IMG/VR virus record: IMGVR_UViG_3300012920_000026 | Location: 1-64,000 of that record | Length of the DNA stretch: 64,000 nt | Reading direction: 5' to 3' (one strand) | Origin: a virus | Shown: positions 6,869-18,900 of the stretch, in pieces | Layout: every line of letters begins with the position of its first letter | How positions within the stretch are numbered: position 1 is the stretch's first letter | Notes under the pieces: generated by a model | Seen by the model: the letters and a program-made list of their open reading frames with translations, nothing else | Told to the model about the DNA's origin: nothing | Database searches by the model: none | Made by a program: the position numbers and the translations under genes

Positions 6869-9073
6869 TTAAAAATCAATTGTTAGTTCAATAGAGGCAG
6901 TACTACTATCCGCTATTCTTATTGGTCTAGATAATTTACCTACCATTACTAAATTACCATCACTATCTAAAATACCTACTTCAGAAATAAATCTATCCTC
7001 ACCTAAAGTATATGAAGTGTTACAACTAGTTGGTAATTGTGCCCCATCTACATTAATTGTAAATAAAGTTTTATAGATAGTCGCACCTATAAAAGTTCTT
7101 AAGTTACCATAAAATAATCTCTCATCCCCAAAATTTAATTTACCATAATTTTCCCCTTTTGGTAAATCTAATTCAACACCTAAATTAAATGTATTCCCAC
7201 TAGCATTATTATATTGACTACCTTTAAGGATGAATCCAGTGTTAGCACTATTTTGGTTTTCTAATAAAACTGGATTAATTGTTTCTCCTGAATTACCGGT
7301 AATATTATTACTAGTATAATTAATTTCTCTCCATTCTGATGGATTAGGTCTTGTTTGTGTCGACTTATTTATTTTTTGACTTAAAAGAACGAATTTATTA
7401 GCGTAAAAACCATAACCGTCATAAGATGGAGATTCTAATTTTCTCATATAAGGTAACTGATTAATATTATTAATTCTAAATTGTAAATCTTTATCCGTAG
7501 ATGTATTATTATCTAAAATAGTGTACCTTTGACAAGGTAATACTGAAGTAAACCCACTGTTTCCACTAAATTGTAAACCGTATGTTAAAAACATAGTTTC
7601 ACCCGCTTCTAAACAACCGCTACAGTCCCCATCGACTGATGGTATAAGGCTGGCAGATAGATCGGGTAACGTATAATTTCTATTAGACTTATAAGACATT
7701 GCTGCCAATAATTCTTCATTATCTATTACAACTATTTTTAATTGTGGAAATACCTTACCTACCGCTAATGGTGCATCAGGTGTAACACTCATAGTAGGAT
7801 CTTCGATTAAATCATAATATTGTATATCTGTTTGATTTAATTCTTTTTCTATTGTATCAGTAACAAATGTCATACCTAATGTTGTACCACTTCCTGTTAC
7901 TTCGTTTCTTCTATGCCAAAGGATAGGAATATCTAAATTTAACAATTTACCACTATTTCCATCTATATTAAACATTTCTCCATAAAAGTTAGAAATACAA
8001 CTATTAGTATAATGAATAACTGAAATACCTTTTATAAAAGGATCCATATAACTTACGGATAACATATCACTACTCAAATTTATTTGTGGTGTTTCGTTAT
8101 AGAGTAAATATTGTTTTGTTCCTGCGTATTGTTCCGAGCCGAATAAATCATGACTATGATAATTTTCACTATCATCTCTAAATTGTCCTGCCATATTTTC
8201 AGTCCACACATTATTCATATTCCACACAGGTATATTTTCTACACAAATATCACAACTACTATCAAAAGAAAGTGTTCCTGTATTCCAATATGATGATAAT
8301 GATGGTAATCCATAATATGTATCTTCGGGGTCATCTCCACCAGGTAAAGTATAATATGTAATAACTGTTCCCGCAAATCCACTAAAAGTTGGTAGTTCTC
8401 TATCCACTTTAATTGTGGATCCACTTATACTAGTTATATTATAAACTTGATTTACTGTTGCTGCAGTCATTGTTGGTGTAGTAATATCACCTAATGTAGG
8501 ATTACTAAATCTGAACATTATAAAATCGTCTTCACTTGTGGCAGTTAACGTAATACCGCTTAAAACTCCTTGTATAAATGGTGTAGTATCAATTTCACCC
8601 GTAAAATTACTTAAATCAATAGTACCACTCTCTTTGATAAATATTTCTGAAGTTTGTGCAGTTAAACCCTCACTAACAGTTGATCCAGAAAAGAATCCTC
8701 TATCCGCAGCTTCATTACTTACCACACCTTTAATTAATTGTAGACTACTACTACTATCAATGGGTTGTATAAAATTGTTATTATTATCTAATAAAAAAGA
8801 TGTTAAAAATGGTTGTTTATCTTTAGGTCGTAATACTTTAGAATAAATATTTTTAGTTACAGAACCATCACCACCATAAAAATAAAATTCTCCTGTGGAG
8901 GCGTTACTTTTGGGGACAAACTCTTTCCACCCTTTTACGTAGTTATAATCTACTTCTGAATCACCCGCAATCCAAGAATTATAAGTTAATTTTCCTTGTG
9001 CTAGTTGTTCTCTACCAATGTCGGTTAACTTAACTCTTACTAATGCAGTATTTTGTTTATTTATATAACTCAT
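6869..9073 (-). CDS. Virion structural protein, tail/baseplate appendage (734 aa)
   Basis: Begins with V-K-L-T-D-I-G-R-E-Q-L followed by WIAGDSEVDYNYV, and ends with RFISEVGILDSDGNLVMVGK plus a last beta strand, both shared with the 432-residue neighbour. The middle is beta-rich with many Thr, Ser and Asn and no catalytic motif I recognise. The shared ends suggest attachment by the same interface, while the variable centre could contact the host or neighbouring subunits (inference). A class 2 motif lies at 9093-9100. Confidence 0.7.
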   Translation of the reverse strand: MSYINKQNTALVRVKLTDIGREQLAQGKLTYNSWIAGDSEVDYNYVKGWKEFVPKSNASTGEFYFYGGDGSVTKNIYSKVLRPKDKQPFLTSFLLDNNNNFIQPIDSSSSLQLIKGVVSNEAADRGFFSGSTVSEGLTAQTSEIFIKESGTIDLSNFTGEIDTTPFIQGVLSGITLTATSEDDFIMFRFSNPTLGDITTPTMTAATVNQVYNITSISGSTIKVDRELPTFSGFAGTVITYYTLPGGDDPEDTYYGLPSLSSYWNTGTLSFDSSCDICVENIPVWNMNNVWTENMAGQFRDDSENYHSHDLFGSEQYAGTKQYLLYNETPQINLSSDMLSVSYMDPFIKGISVIHYTNSCISNFYGEMFNIDGNSGKLLNLDIPILWHRRNEVTGSGTTLGMTFVTDTIEKELNQTDIQYYDLIEDPTMSVTPDAPLAVGKVFPQLKIVVIDNEELLAAMSYKSNRNYTLPDLSASLIPSVDGDCSGCLEAGETMFLTYGLQFSGNSGFTSVLPCQRYTILDNNTSTDKDLQFRINNINQLPYMRKLESPSYDGYGFYANKFVLLSQKINKSTQTRPNPSEWREINYTSNNITGNSGETINPVLLENQNSANTGFILKGSQYNNASGNTFNLGVELDLPKGENYGKLNFGDERLFYGNLRTFIGATIYKTLFTINVDGAQLPTSCNTSYTLGEDRFISEVGILDSDGNLVMVGKLSRPIRIADSSTASIELTIDF

Positions 9074-9092
9074 TACTAATTCTTATTTTAAT

Positions 9093-9100
9093 ATAAATAT
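9093..9100 (-). promoter_or_regulatory. Class 2 motif ATATTTAT
   Basis: ATATTTAT about 20 bases upstream of the ATG of the 734-residue structural gene. Confidence 0.42.
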
Positions 9101-9117
9101 GCTCAATGTAAATATTA

Positions 9118-12042
9118 TTAATAAATATTTCCTCTATTTGTAACAATTTCTATAGGAATTGTCGTACTATAGGTAACACTTGTTATTATTTCCCCAACAA
9201 TAGGTGTATATAATTTTTGGTTTTTAACTCTATAAATTAATTTATCACCAGCAACCGCTTCACTTAAATCAATAATCAAAGAATAATTATTTTGTCCTAA
9301 TACATAAGGTGTAGATGCAATATATTTTACGTCCTTAAAATCTTCGTCACTTACATCTGTAACTTCTATAGTAAATAATCCTTCTTGACATATTGTAGGT
9401 GCATTAGGTATTACCCAAGATAACTCAGGTTTATTTGTTTCCACACTTCCAAATACACCACTAACAGGGTTAAAAAACACTTGAATTAAATCACCTTTTT
9501 TAATTTCTACTAAAATTATTAGTCTTCTAGGGTCTGTATCTGATCTCATATACTCTATATTATATGAAAGTTGATTACCATTTAAAGTTAACCCTACATC
9601 ACCTATTGCATCAACCGGTAAATAATACTCATATGTTTGTTGAGTAGTATTATAGTATAATTTATCTTCTTTCCCTTGTTGTCCTGTAGGTCCTGAAGAA
9701 ATAGGTTCAGTTACAGTATAATTATCAATTGATAATTCATTTGGATTACCGTCCTCCACAAATGCTAACGTAACCATTCTATCTGCTAATGTTGGTGTAA
9801 AAAAGTCTATATAAAATGCATTAGGTGTGTCTGTATTAGCACTATATTCAACCCCTTTTGATTGAATTACCCCATTATAAGACACTAAGGGATCTGATAA
9901 AGAGTTATAAAAAAATCTAGTGTCACCAGATTCAGTTTTAAATGAAGTTACTCTTAAATTACTGATGGTATTAGGTTCTCCTGGCTCATTAATGAAGGTT
10001 GGTTCGTCCGCTTCAAAAAGATTTAAAAAGTACCAATCTGTTTCGGGATTATATAAATTATATTCCGTACCTCTTTTATAGTTATTAACACTATTTCTTC
10101 TTCTACCTAATTCTTTTTGTATTAATGTTTTAATAGGATAATCAAAATATCCTTTTATTATAAATTCCCCCTCATCTATTTCATTTAAAGGTATTGTTAA
10201 TGTAGTACCACTTTCTCCACTAAATAAAGTATAATCAAAATCCTCTACTAAAACGGGATTATCATTAAATACACCTCTCTCACAATCAAAAGAATAAATT
10301 TCTGCAGTGAAATTCAATTTATTTGGTTGTATGACATTTGAAACGTCATTTAATATTAAGTCAAACTCAAAAGGAGTTCTATCACGATCACTTATATAAA
10401 CATATCTATCACAAGATAATGTCTTACTAGTTATAACATTTGGTAATCCCCATGTGGACGTAATACCTGTACTGATACCTGTTAATGAAAACCCTTCTTC
10501 TTCAAAATTACATTGTACCCCTAATCCGTTAGGTCTATGTATAATGTGTAAAAAATCTTTTAGATAATCAGCAACATATATTTTTTCATCAGGACCCATT
10601 TGTAACGCACCTAAACTAGCAGTAATAGGTAAGTCAGCCACAATAATACTATTATCTACCATTTCAGTAGAAGAAGTGTAAGTTAAATCATATTGTATTA
10701 TTTTATTGGATGCACCATCACTTACATAGAATTTAGAAGAATCGGATGAAAATTCTAAACCATAAGGTCCGTTTATAAAAAATGTGTCACCACTTATTAA
10801 TAACTCATTAGACAATGTACCACCTGTATTATTAAAATCTAATATTTGGATTAGGTTCTCATCATAAAATAGTGAAACTAATTTACTACTATCTGGTGAC
10901 GTTTTCATGTACCCCCTATTAGTATTATATGTAGTACCTGTATCACTTATTACTGCAGATGCTATACCACCACTCTTTACCCTAAACGAATAAAATTTAG
11001 AATCTCCACTAGTGTGTGTTATAACCCAATAATCAGTTTCATTAAAATGAGAACAAGCGGTAACTTTTTCACAAATAGGGGTACTAATTAAAGGCATATT
11101 TTTAAAAATAATTTTACCATCTCCACCTGCCCTATTCATATCCACTAAACTATATTCAAAACCATTAGGGTTACCTTCAAAGTCAGTAGTAAATATATAA
11201 TACTCATTACTATTTGGTCGAGGTACGATTATACTAGATTGAGTAGAAGTACCTGAACTTCTCAAATTAGCCCCTTGTTGCATAATAGTATTAGCACTAG
11301 TAAAAACTGTTTCACCATCAGTATAAAATAATAAATTACCTTCTTGATTAGATATACTACTACATCCTTCTTGTGATACTACTGCACCACTTATCACAAC
11401 AGGAGTTGCCCCACTTTTTATGGGATCGAAACTTATACCAGCTCTCTGCCCAAACAACCAATTATAATTTAATCTATCATAAGTATATTCATTATTGTCA
11501 AAAGTTACTGGACCACATAGTGTGTCATTACTACCGGAAATAGGTATTTTTCGTGTTCCTCTAGGTGTAAATTGTGGATAATCAAAACCATAAACATCTG
11601 ATCTTTCTTCATGTGAATACTTATCTTCATTACTTACAGGCTCCCAACCTAAATAAATCTTTTTTTCACTTATCGCACCATAGTGTTCATAAGTTTTACC
11701 ACCATCTATATATTGCATAGGGATATTTGCAAAAATTTCTTTATCAATTAAATTTTCATTTTCATCTAATTCATAATTAAATAAACATAGTTTGTTAATA
11801 GGTGCATCAGTTAAGGCGGTATTACCCATACTTTGTGGTACGGGTTTAAATATTAAATTTTTAACCTGTGAAAGATCATCCATAAAATATGCCCTATTAA
11901 CTGTAAATAATGAAGGGGATAAAGAACTAGCTAGATAGTTAATATTTAAATTAATATCTACTTCAGTTCTAATCTCGTTTTCGGTTACTACTTTACCATT
12001 AACACTAATTGGGTTTATTATATTTCCCTTTATATTCGCCAT
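9118..12042 (-). CDS. Tail adhesin/fiber protein with Bacteroidota-type beta-propeller
   Basis: 974 residues. About residues 200-545 read as a beta-propeller of the type found in secreted, PKD or gliding-associated Bacteroidota proteins: GNLLFYTDGETVF, TQSSIIVPRPNSNEYYIFT, DYWVITHTSGDSKFYSF, then repeated blades PYGLEFSSDSSKFYVSDG and LGALQMGPDEKIYVAD, closing with WGLPNVI. The stretch before it is a baseplate-facing domain, the stretch after it is beta-sandwich-like with Pro and Thr. No signal peptide is present, which fits a virion protein and not a secreted one. Likely acts in host binding; acquisition of the propeller from a host is inference. The class 2 motif lies 5 bases upstream of the start codon. 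Confidence 0.75.
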   Translation of the reverse strand: MANIKGNIINPISVNGKVVTENEIRTEVDINLNINYLASSLSPSLFTVNRAYFMDDLSQVKNLIFKPVPQSMGNTALTDAPINKLCLFNYELDENENLIDKEIFANIPMQYIDGGKTYEHYGAISEKKIYLGWEPVSNEDKYSHEERSDVYGFDYPQFTPRGTRKIPISGSNDTLCGPVTFDNNEYTYDRLNYNWLFGQRAGISFDPIKSGATPVVISGAVVSQEGCSSISNQEGNLLFYTDGETVFTSANTIMQQGANLRSSGTSTQSSIIVPRPNSNEYYIFTTDFEGNPNGFEYSLVDMNRAGGDGKIIFKNMPLISTPICEKVTACSHFNETDYWVITHTSGDSKFYSFRVKSGGIASAVISDTGTTYNTNRGYMKTSPDSSKLVSLFYDENLIQILDFNNTGGTLSNELLISGDTFFINGPYGLEFSSDSSKFYVSDGASNKIIQYDLTYTSSTEMVDNSIIVADLPITASLGALQMGPDEKIYVADYLKDFLHIIHRPNGLGVQCNFEEEGFSLTGISTGITSTWGLPNVITSKTLSCDRYVYISDRDRTPFEFDLILNDVSNVIQPNKLNFTAEIYSFDCERGVFNDNPVLVEDFDYTLFSGESGTTLTIPLNEIDEGEFIIKGYFDYPIKTLIQKELGRRRNSVNNYKRGTEYNLYNPETDWYFLNLFEADEPTFINEPGEPNTISNLRVTSFKTESGDTRFFYNSLSDPLVSYNGVIQSKGVEYSANTDTPNAFYIDFFTPTLADRMVTLAFVEDGNPNELSIDNYTVTEPISSGPTGQQGKEDKLYYNTTQQTYEYYLPVDAIGDVGLTLNGNQLSYNIEYMRSDTDPRRLIILVEIKKGDLIQVFFNPVSGVFGSVETNKPELSWVIPNAPTICQEGLFTIEVTDVSDEDFKDVKYIASTPYVLGQNNYSLIIDLSEAVAGDKLIYRVKNQKLYTPIVGEIITSVTYSTTIPIEIVTNRGNIY

Positions 12043-12047
12043 TATTT

Positions 12048-12055
12048 ATAAATAT
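12048..12055 (-). promoter_or_regulatory. Class 2 motif ATATTTAT
   Basis: ATATTTAT, then AAATA running into the ATG at 12042 of the propeller adhesin. Confidence 0.42.
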
Positions 12056-12078
12056 ATTTTATTTTATAGTTTTTTATT

Positions 12079-12891
12079 TTATTCTAAACAATCAATTATT
12101 AGTTGATCATCTTGATCCCATTCATTATCTCCCACTACCGTAACATTACCTTCATATTCATTAGTTTCATATATTTGTGTTATAAACGCAGTATTATAAG
12201 TTGTTATATTTGTTGCAGTTGCATTTTCTCTACATTTTTTATACTTTTCTTTTAAAACATCTAAATATTGTAATAAACTATTATATTCAGAGTTTGACGT
12301 ACAACCACTACTAACACTATTATTTTCTAAATTAATTAACTGTTGTTGTATCATTTCTATTTCAACACTTAAAGAATAACAATCATTTTTAGAATCTATA
12401 AAATTCTGTTGTGATAATTTTTCTTTTTCTGCTAACTCAATACACTCACTATTTTTTACTACTAATTCTTCTTTTAATTTATTAATTTGATTATTTAAAT
12501 CTTTTTCACTTTTATTTATTACACTTAGTTGTGTTTGTAAATTATTTAACTGGTTTGTTAAATTATTTATAATTGTACTATTTCCTGTATTAGGATTGTC
12601 GTTAACATTGTCACCTACATTTGGTGTCTTTCCGTCACCTGACGAAGGTAATCTATATTCATCGTTTGGTGTTTTACCTTCGGGTGTCATAGGATTTTTA
12701 CCTATATTAGGATTCTTACTAGTATTAGGATTCTTACTAGTATTAGGATTCTTACTAGTATTAGGATTCTTACTAGTGGGGGGATTCTTACTAGTAGAAG
12801 GATTAAAAGGGTTAGTAGACAAAGGTGGACTAACACTTTTGTTACTATTACTTTTACTACTAATTACTTTTATTTTAGATGATTTTCCCAT
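12079..12891 (-). CDS. Structural protein with NTSKNP repeats and coiled coil
   Basis: 270 residues. After a basic, Ser-rich start, residues about 30-65 hold tandem copies of N-x-x-T-S-K-N-P, encoded by an 18-base direct repeat. Residues about 105-220 form a long coiled coil with regular Leu/Ile spacing and many Asn, Gln, Lys and Glu. The C terminus ends in an acidic patch with DNEWDQDDQL. It lies between the giant 2765-residue protein and the propeller adhesin with gaps of 11 and 36 bases, so it may be a connector or a trimeric fiber segment (inference). Confidence 0.65.
   Translation of the reverse strand: MGKSSKIKVISSKSNSNKSVSPPLSTNPFNPSTSKNPPTSKNPNTSKNPNTSKNPNTSKNPNIGKNPMTPEGKTPNDEYRLPSSGDGKTPNVGDNVNDNPNTGNSTIINNLTNQLNNLQTQLSVINKSEKDLNNQINKLKEELVVKNSECIELAEKEKLSQQNFIDSKNDCYSLSVEIEMIQQQLINLENNSVSSGCTSNSEYNSLLQYLDVLKEKYKKCRENATATNITTYNTAFITQIYETNEYEGNVTVVGDNEWDQDDQLIIDCLE
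12703..12802. repeat. 18-base tandem repeat, about four to five copies, coding
   Basis: On the plus strand the unit reads attcttactagtattagg, with a diverged copy at each end. It stays in frame and encodes the Asn-Thr-Ser-Lys-Asn-Pro repeats of the gene at 12079-12891. There are no spacers, so this is not a CRISPR array. Confidence 0.85.
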
Positions 12892-12902
12892 TTTTATTTT
12901 TT

Positions 12903-15900
12903 TTAACTTCTACTACTTCTACTATTTTTTTTATTACTACTTTGTTTATTTCTTTTTTGTCTTGCTTGTGTTGCTTTTTGTTTTTGTTCCTGATTAAGTT
13001 TATTTTTTATACTTTCAGTTTGTTTTTCTTTTTTATTTATTTGTTCTTCTTTTCTTTTATTTTCTTTCTGTTCTTTCTTTTGTTTTGTAGGAATATTTTT
13101 TGCTTTTTGGTTATTTAAATCATTTTTTACTGTACTTATTGCTAATTCTGTAGAATTTTTTTGTTGTTTTAATATATTTAATTGTTCCTCTAAGTTTGTT
13201 ATTTGATTCTGAATTAATATTTTTTCTTCTTCACATAATTTACTAGATTCTGGTAAACACCCACCACCTAAACAAATATCCTCTACAGATATTTCTACAC
13301 TTTGTTGTCCTATAGAATCTTGTGTTACACCACTTACTTTACAATTATCATTAACATCCATATAATTTAAGACATATTTTTTATATACAAATTTATTGTT
13401 ATCAAAAATCGTATTTCTATAAACTTTACCAGAATTATCACAACCTTCCATAATTGTTGTTGATGGTATCACTTGTTCTATTAATTCTAACCAGTAATCA
13501 CCTATTAGATCCATAAATTGGAAAAGATTATTATATGTTAGTTTTCCACTGTGTTGTTCACCACAACCATTAGCTCGTAAATAAAGTTCGTAAAATAATT
13601 TCAATGTAGGGTAACCACTAATTGTTTGTCTGTTTTGTGCGTTAATCAAATTACTTTGTACCATTTCGTCAAACACCTCTTTTACTTTAATTTTAGATGG
13701 GGGTTGTTCTAAGAAATCCAATGGGTTAACACATATTGTTTTGTCTACTACTTCACAGGTTACCCCACTACTATTTGCACTAAATGAAGAATGAGTAGTA
13801 TTACCACAATGTGTACAATCTCCTTCATCATTTAAATCTATCCAAGTACATCCGCTGATTGAATTATTCCATATATAATTTTTATCTAAGTTAAGTCCGT
13901 TTTTACCACTACTTGTTAGTATAGTGTTTAGATTTGTACAACACTCAGAAGTCATACCAGAAGTTTGGTTGAATGTTTGTGCAGACACACCATTAATAAT
14001 TTCTGTTATTTCTCCACCACTATAAGGTGTTGTACCGCTATATACATACAAACCAAATAACGAAATAGTTCCATCCCCTTCTTCTACAATTAATCTCTGA
14101 TCACTATTTAAAGTTTTTCTATCCCCAATAACTAATGTTTGTGTGTTACAATCATTATCCACTATATAAAGTTCTTCGATACTACCACCCTTTTCAATTA
14201 AATCCCAATATCCTGCACTTAGTGATGAAGGATAATCTGCAGTTAATATATAATAATTTTCTTTTATGTCTTCTACAATATTTTCTAATAACCCATTATA
14301 AATCTCACAATCACTTAACATACTACCTACTGAAGTAGCAGATAATGTTAATTCATAATTTTGTGTTGATTCACCAGTGTATGTAAATACACCCTCATAG
14401 GTAACACTCTCACCACTACTACAAGACGATGGACACTCATCACAATTAATATTTTTCCAAAAATTGTAAACATCACATTCAATAGATTTAGATGGATCTA
14501 TCTGAAATGCTGCAGACTTAGAATTTATAATTAAGTCAGAGTGATTGAAATCGTATTCCGTATATCTATATTCTAAATTTTGCCATAACCTATTTTGTGT
14601 TGTTATTTCTAATGGTGTTGCACATGTAACTTCATTTTCTACACACTTACCGTCAGGTAAATTTTTAACTGGTTTTATACTATCCCCAACATATACCCAA
14701 GACTTTCTATTATCTATAGTACAATTTAATTTAGGTAAACCATCACCCTGTGTATTATAAAATGGGAATATATCGTAAGTTTTATAATTTATTTGTATAT
14801 TATCAATTAATAAACATACATCACACTCGTAGTTTTCTAACATTAACGATAAAAAGAATTGTTTATCTGGATATGCACCATTTAAATTATTTAATACGTC
14901 TTGTGGTATTTTTAATTCAAAGTTTTGCCATTTAGGCTCAAATATAGCATTTAACCCACTATAACCTTGTTCTGACAATGCCACAGTTATTGAATCTTCC
15001 AATAAATTACTATTATAATCTGAACCACCTATTACAACACCACTATAATTTTGTGGATTAAACCTCCATATTGGATTAGTATTTGACATAATTGGTAATG
15101 TTGTCAAATTACTTACTACCTCGTTTTCTGGTATAGAACCTATAGTATTATTATCTACTTCTAAATTAAAACTTAATGTAAGTTCATCCATATACTCAAA
15201 CGAAGTTGCCATTTTATCTTTAACAAATTCTAAATATTGATTGTATCTTGTTGTATACCAATCTTGATATAATACCTCCGTATCATAATATATGTCATTT
15301 CTAGTTTTAGTTAAACTTCTAAGTAGTTCTTGAACCTCTTCTAAAGTTTCTTTACAACATTTGTTTTGAGTGGTATTACGTAATTGATTTTCTAAATTAT
15401 TTTTTACAGTTTTAATATCTTTTATAATCTCTTCTTTTTCTTTTTGTTCTTTTTTGTACTCTTCATTTATCTTTAACCTGTTTTTTTGTATTGTACCTAA
15501 TTCTTCTTCAAGTTCTTGTTTTTTAATTTTTAATTTGTTTGAGACGGCTTTTTGTGTACTTAATACTCTATTAACTTCTACTTTTTGTGGTGCAGTTAAA
15601 TCAGTAGTATTACCCTTTCTTATCGTTGTACTATCAACATTTAATATTTTTGAAACTATATCAACATTTTTCTTAATATCGTTTTCTTGTTCTTTAGTTG
15701 ATCTTAAAATATCATTTTCTTCATTTATATCTTCACAGAAAATAGTACTTTGTAATTCATTTAATTTATCTAAGGTTATATCATATTCACTATTAAGTCT
15801 ATTTTTTGTTACTATATCGTTATTAGCTTCAGCCTTACTTAATTCATCACTAATTACATTACTTTTAACACAGTTTTGGAATAATTCTTGATATTTTTTC

Positions 15901-18900
15901 AACTCTTTACCTAATTCCATTTTTTTATTAGATAAACAAGTGTTGTATGCAGTAAATACAACATCTGGATTGTCAGATACGTTGTTGGTTTGATTTCTAC
16001 AAAATTCTTCTATATTAAAATTTTCTATAATTTTAATTTGGTCTTGGTAAAGATTACAATCTATCTTCGGTAAATTTTCTTCTTTTACTGAATCTATTGC
16101 CGTAGTTACTTCTACAATATCATTTATTTGTTTATCAAGGTCTCTTACTTCTCTCTTTTTTAGTGAATGTTTAGTTTCTAAATCTACAATACTTTTCTTA
16201 AACTCTTTTTCTTTTTTATTTTTTTCTACTTCTTCAGATATTTGTTCTTTATCTATTTCTACAATAAGATTACTCATTCTTAGGTTAGCATCGTTACATA
16301 TTGTTAATTCCGCCTCCATCAATTTTAATTGGTTGATTAATTTCCAATATTGTTTTAATACTTCACTATATGAACCTATTAATTGAGGGGTTAGTAACGC
16401 ACATACATTAGGGGTAGTTATAATTTGTTCGAAATCATCACAATAATTTTCACCTCTAAATGTTACATAATTAACACAAGATTCATCCATAATATTACTT
16501 ACTAATTGATTGTCATCTAGAAGGTTTTTAATAATATTTTTAAAATCATCGTCTACCCAACTTGAAACATTACCATTTACATTAATTGCATTAACATTAC
16601 TTGCAAATTCTTCTTTAATTCTTGCCACATTTACTTTATTCACTTCATCCCAATTAGAAATAGGAACTAATGTACCACCATACGCACTACAACATTCATC
16701 TGATTCAGTAACAGTTTTTTGAAGTCCTGGTGTTTGCCATACTTGTATATTATTACTATCCCAATACGGTATTAAATTAGGTATTCCATCTTTATCTGGC
16801 TTAGTTAAATCTAATGTTTCACCTTCCAACGGTACAATATCGGTATCGATATGAAGAATATTATCTTTTAATGTGTTTTTAATTTGTTCACCTTCAGTAA
16901 ACACTATAAAGTTTTTACAATCTAAATTATATATACTGTTAGTATATAAATCTAATGGTATCGGACATGAATCTATACCCGCACACGCAATTAAGGATTC
17001 CGCATTATATTTAATCATATAATCAAATTTAATGGTTACTTCATTGCTTTCATTATTGGTGGGTAAAAAGAACCCATCACTACCATTACTACCTAAAATT
17101 AGTTTAACATCTTGTGTGTCTTCACAAGATATATGAGATTTGTCTACACAAGAATCTATAATAGAACCATTTGTGAAGTTGTTTGGTTCACCGTTATAAG
17201 GTACTAACTGATTAGTTTCAGGATTTATCTGAAATTGCCCAAAACCATAACCTTTACCTAAACAACATTCTTTATATAAATCTGCCCCACTATCTTTAGT
17301 GGCGTTCCAATCCAATGTAGTCTTACTATTTTCAACAGATACAAATGTTACTCTACCATATTGATCAATATTATCAAGTTTCCATTTAGTAATATCTTGA
17401 AAGTCTGGATTACCAAAAGGAGAACCAAAGTCAGTATTTACTTCACCATCTTTACCTCCTATGTTACCTTTACTATAAACTCCTTTAGTATTAGACATTA
17501 CAGTAATAGTGTCTCCTTTACTTTTTACTGCATTTAAATTAGTTCCTTCTTCATACTTAGTATAACCTTTACTAGTGGCTGGTTTAATTGTTCTAGTATT
17601 CTTTAACTCATTTTTTTGTTTTTGAGTATTTAATTCAATCTTTCTTTGTTCTAAATTTATTCTTTCTAAACGTAATTTAGATTTTTCTTTACCAGTTATA
17701 GTCCTACTATTATCAATCTTTTTAGTAACTTCTCTTTGTTGTTTTTCAACCTTTTTTATTTCTTTTTCAATACTTTTTTGAGGGTTATTTAATTCACTTT
17801 TACCTCCCTTTGAGGGTTTAGTAATTGTTGGTGAAGTATTAGGTCTTCTACCATCAGTGTCATATATTGGTTCTGTTGGTTGTGGATCTGGCATATCATA
17901 ATCATCTTGATCTATAAAATCACCATTTTTATCTCTACAATAAACTACGGTTGTAATAGTGCCATCTTCATTTCTTTTATTTACATAATAATGATCAAAA
18001 CCATAATATGCACAACATTCTACCGTAGAATCATAAGTAGTATTAGTACCATCACAATCCACAGGAGTAAAATATTTTTCAAAGTTAGTAACTGGTTGTG
18101 CGTTTCTTACGGCTTCCACATATTTTTCTAATGATAATTGAGGATTATTTACTACCTCACTACTATAAAGTTTTTCATAATTAGGGAAAACAGTACCATT
18201 AAGTTTTTTTATGTAATTAATTGCACTTAAACCCTTAAATGATAAAGTAATGCCTGCAACATTTGAAATATATCCCACAGGATTAGTGTCTTTATCATAA
18301 ATAACAAATTCTGCAATCTTATCTCCTATCTTAGTCGAAAATCCGTCTAATTCGGACTCGTCTTCAATAAAACCAAAAAACTTTTCTCCCTCTTCAGTTA
18401 ACTGAAAACAACCCGATATTTCAAATTCATTACAACCAGTATTAGTACTAATTTGTGTTAAAATTTCTTTCCTAACTTTAGTAGTACAATCGGTTAAAAA
18501 TTTAATTCTTTCTTCTTCACTTCTAAAAGTTTTGTTTTTGGCTTCATTCAAACACTTTTCTTCATATTGTGGAAGTGATGTGTTATCAGGTTTAATTCGT
18601 ATTATATTATCAGGAACAACATTTAATCCTTCTAATTGCCATAAAATTGCTTCTCCCGTATTTTCTATTGGTATACCGGGACAAGGAGGTTCTGTTGCAC
18701 AAAAGAATGATTCTTCATTTTGTTGATTAGTGTATGTAAAATATTGTCCTCCTGCTGCTACACAACACTGAGGAAACTCATCGAAATTAACTTGTGTACC
18801 TTTTTCATCAGTAAAATAAATAATACCATTATCTTCTACCATAGTGTAAAGATCACAAGGATTTTCAATTACTTTAATACCATCACAATCCGTATTTATA

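Noticed and set aside
12703-12802. Short direct repeats that could look like a CRISPR array
   Set aside because: The 18-base units are tandem without spacers and stay in frame, coding for Asn-Thr-Ser-Lys-Asn-Pro repeats.
12879-13118. Hydrophobic plus-strand frame rich in Phe and Leu, seemingly a membrane protein
   Set aside because: It is the complement of the Lys/Gln/Asn-rich C terminus of the 2765-residue gene; poly-Lys codons read as poly-Phe on the other strand.
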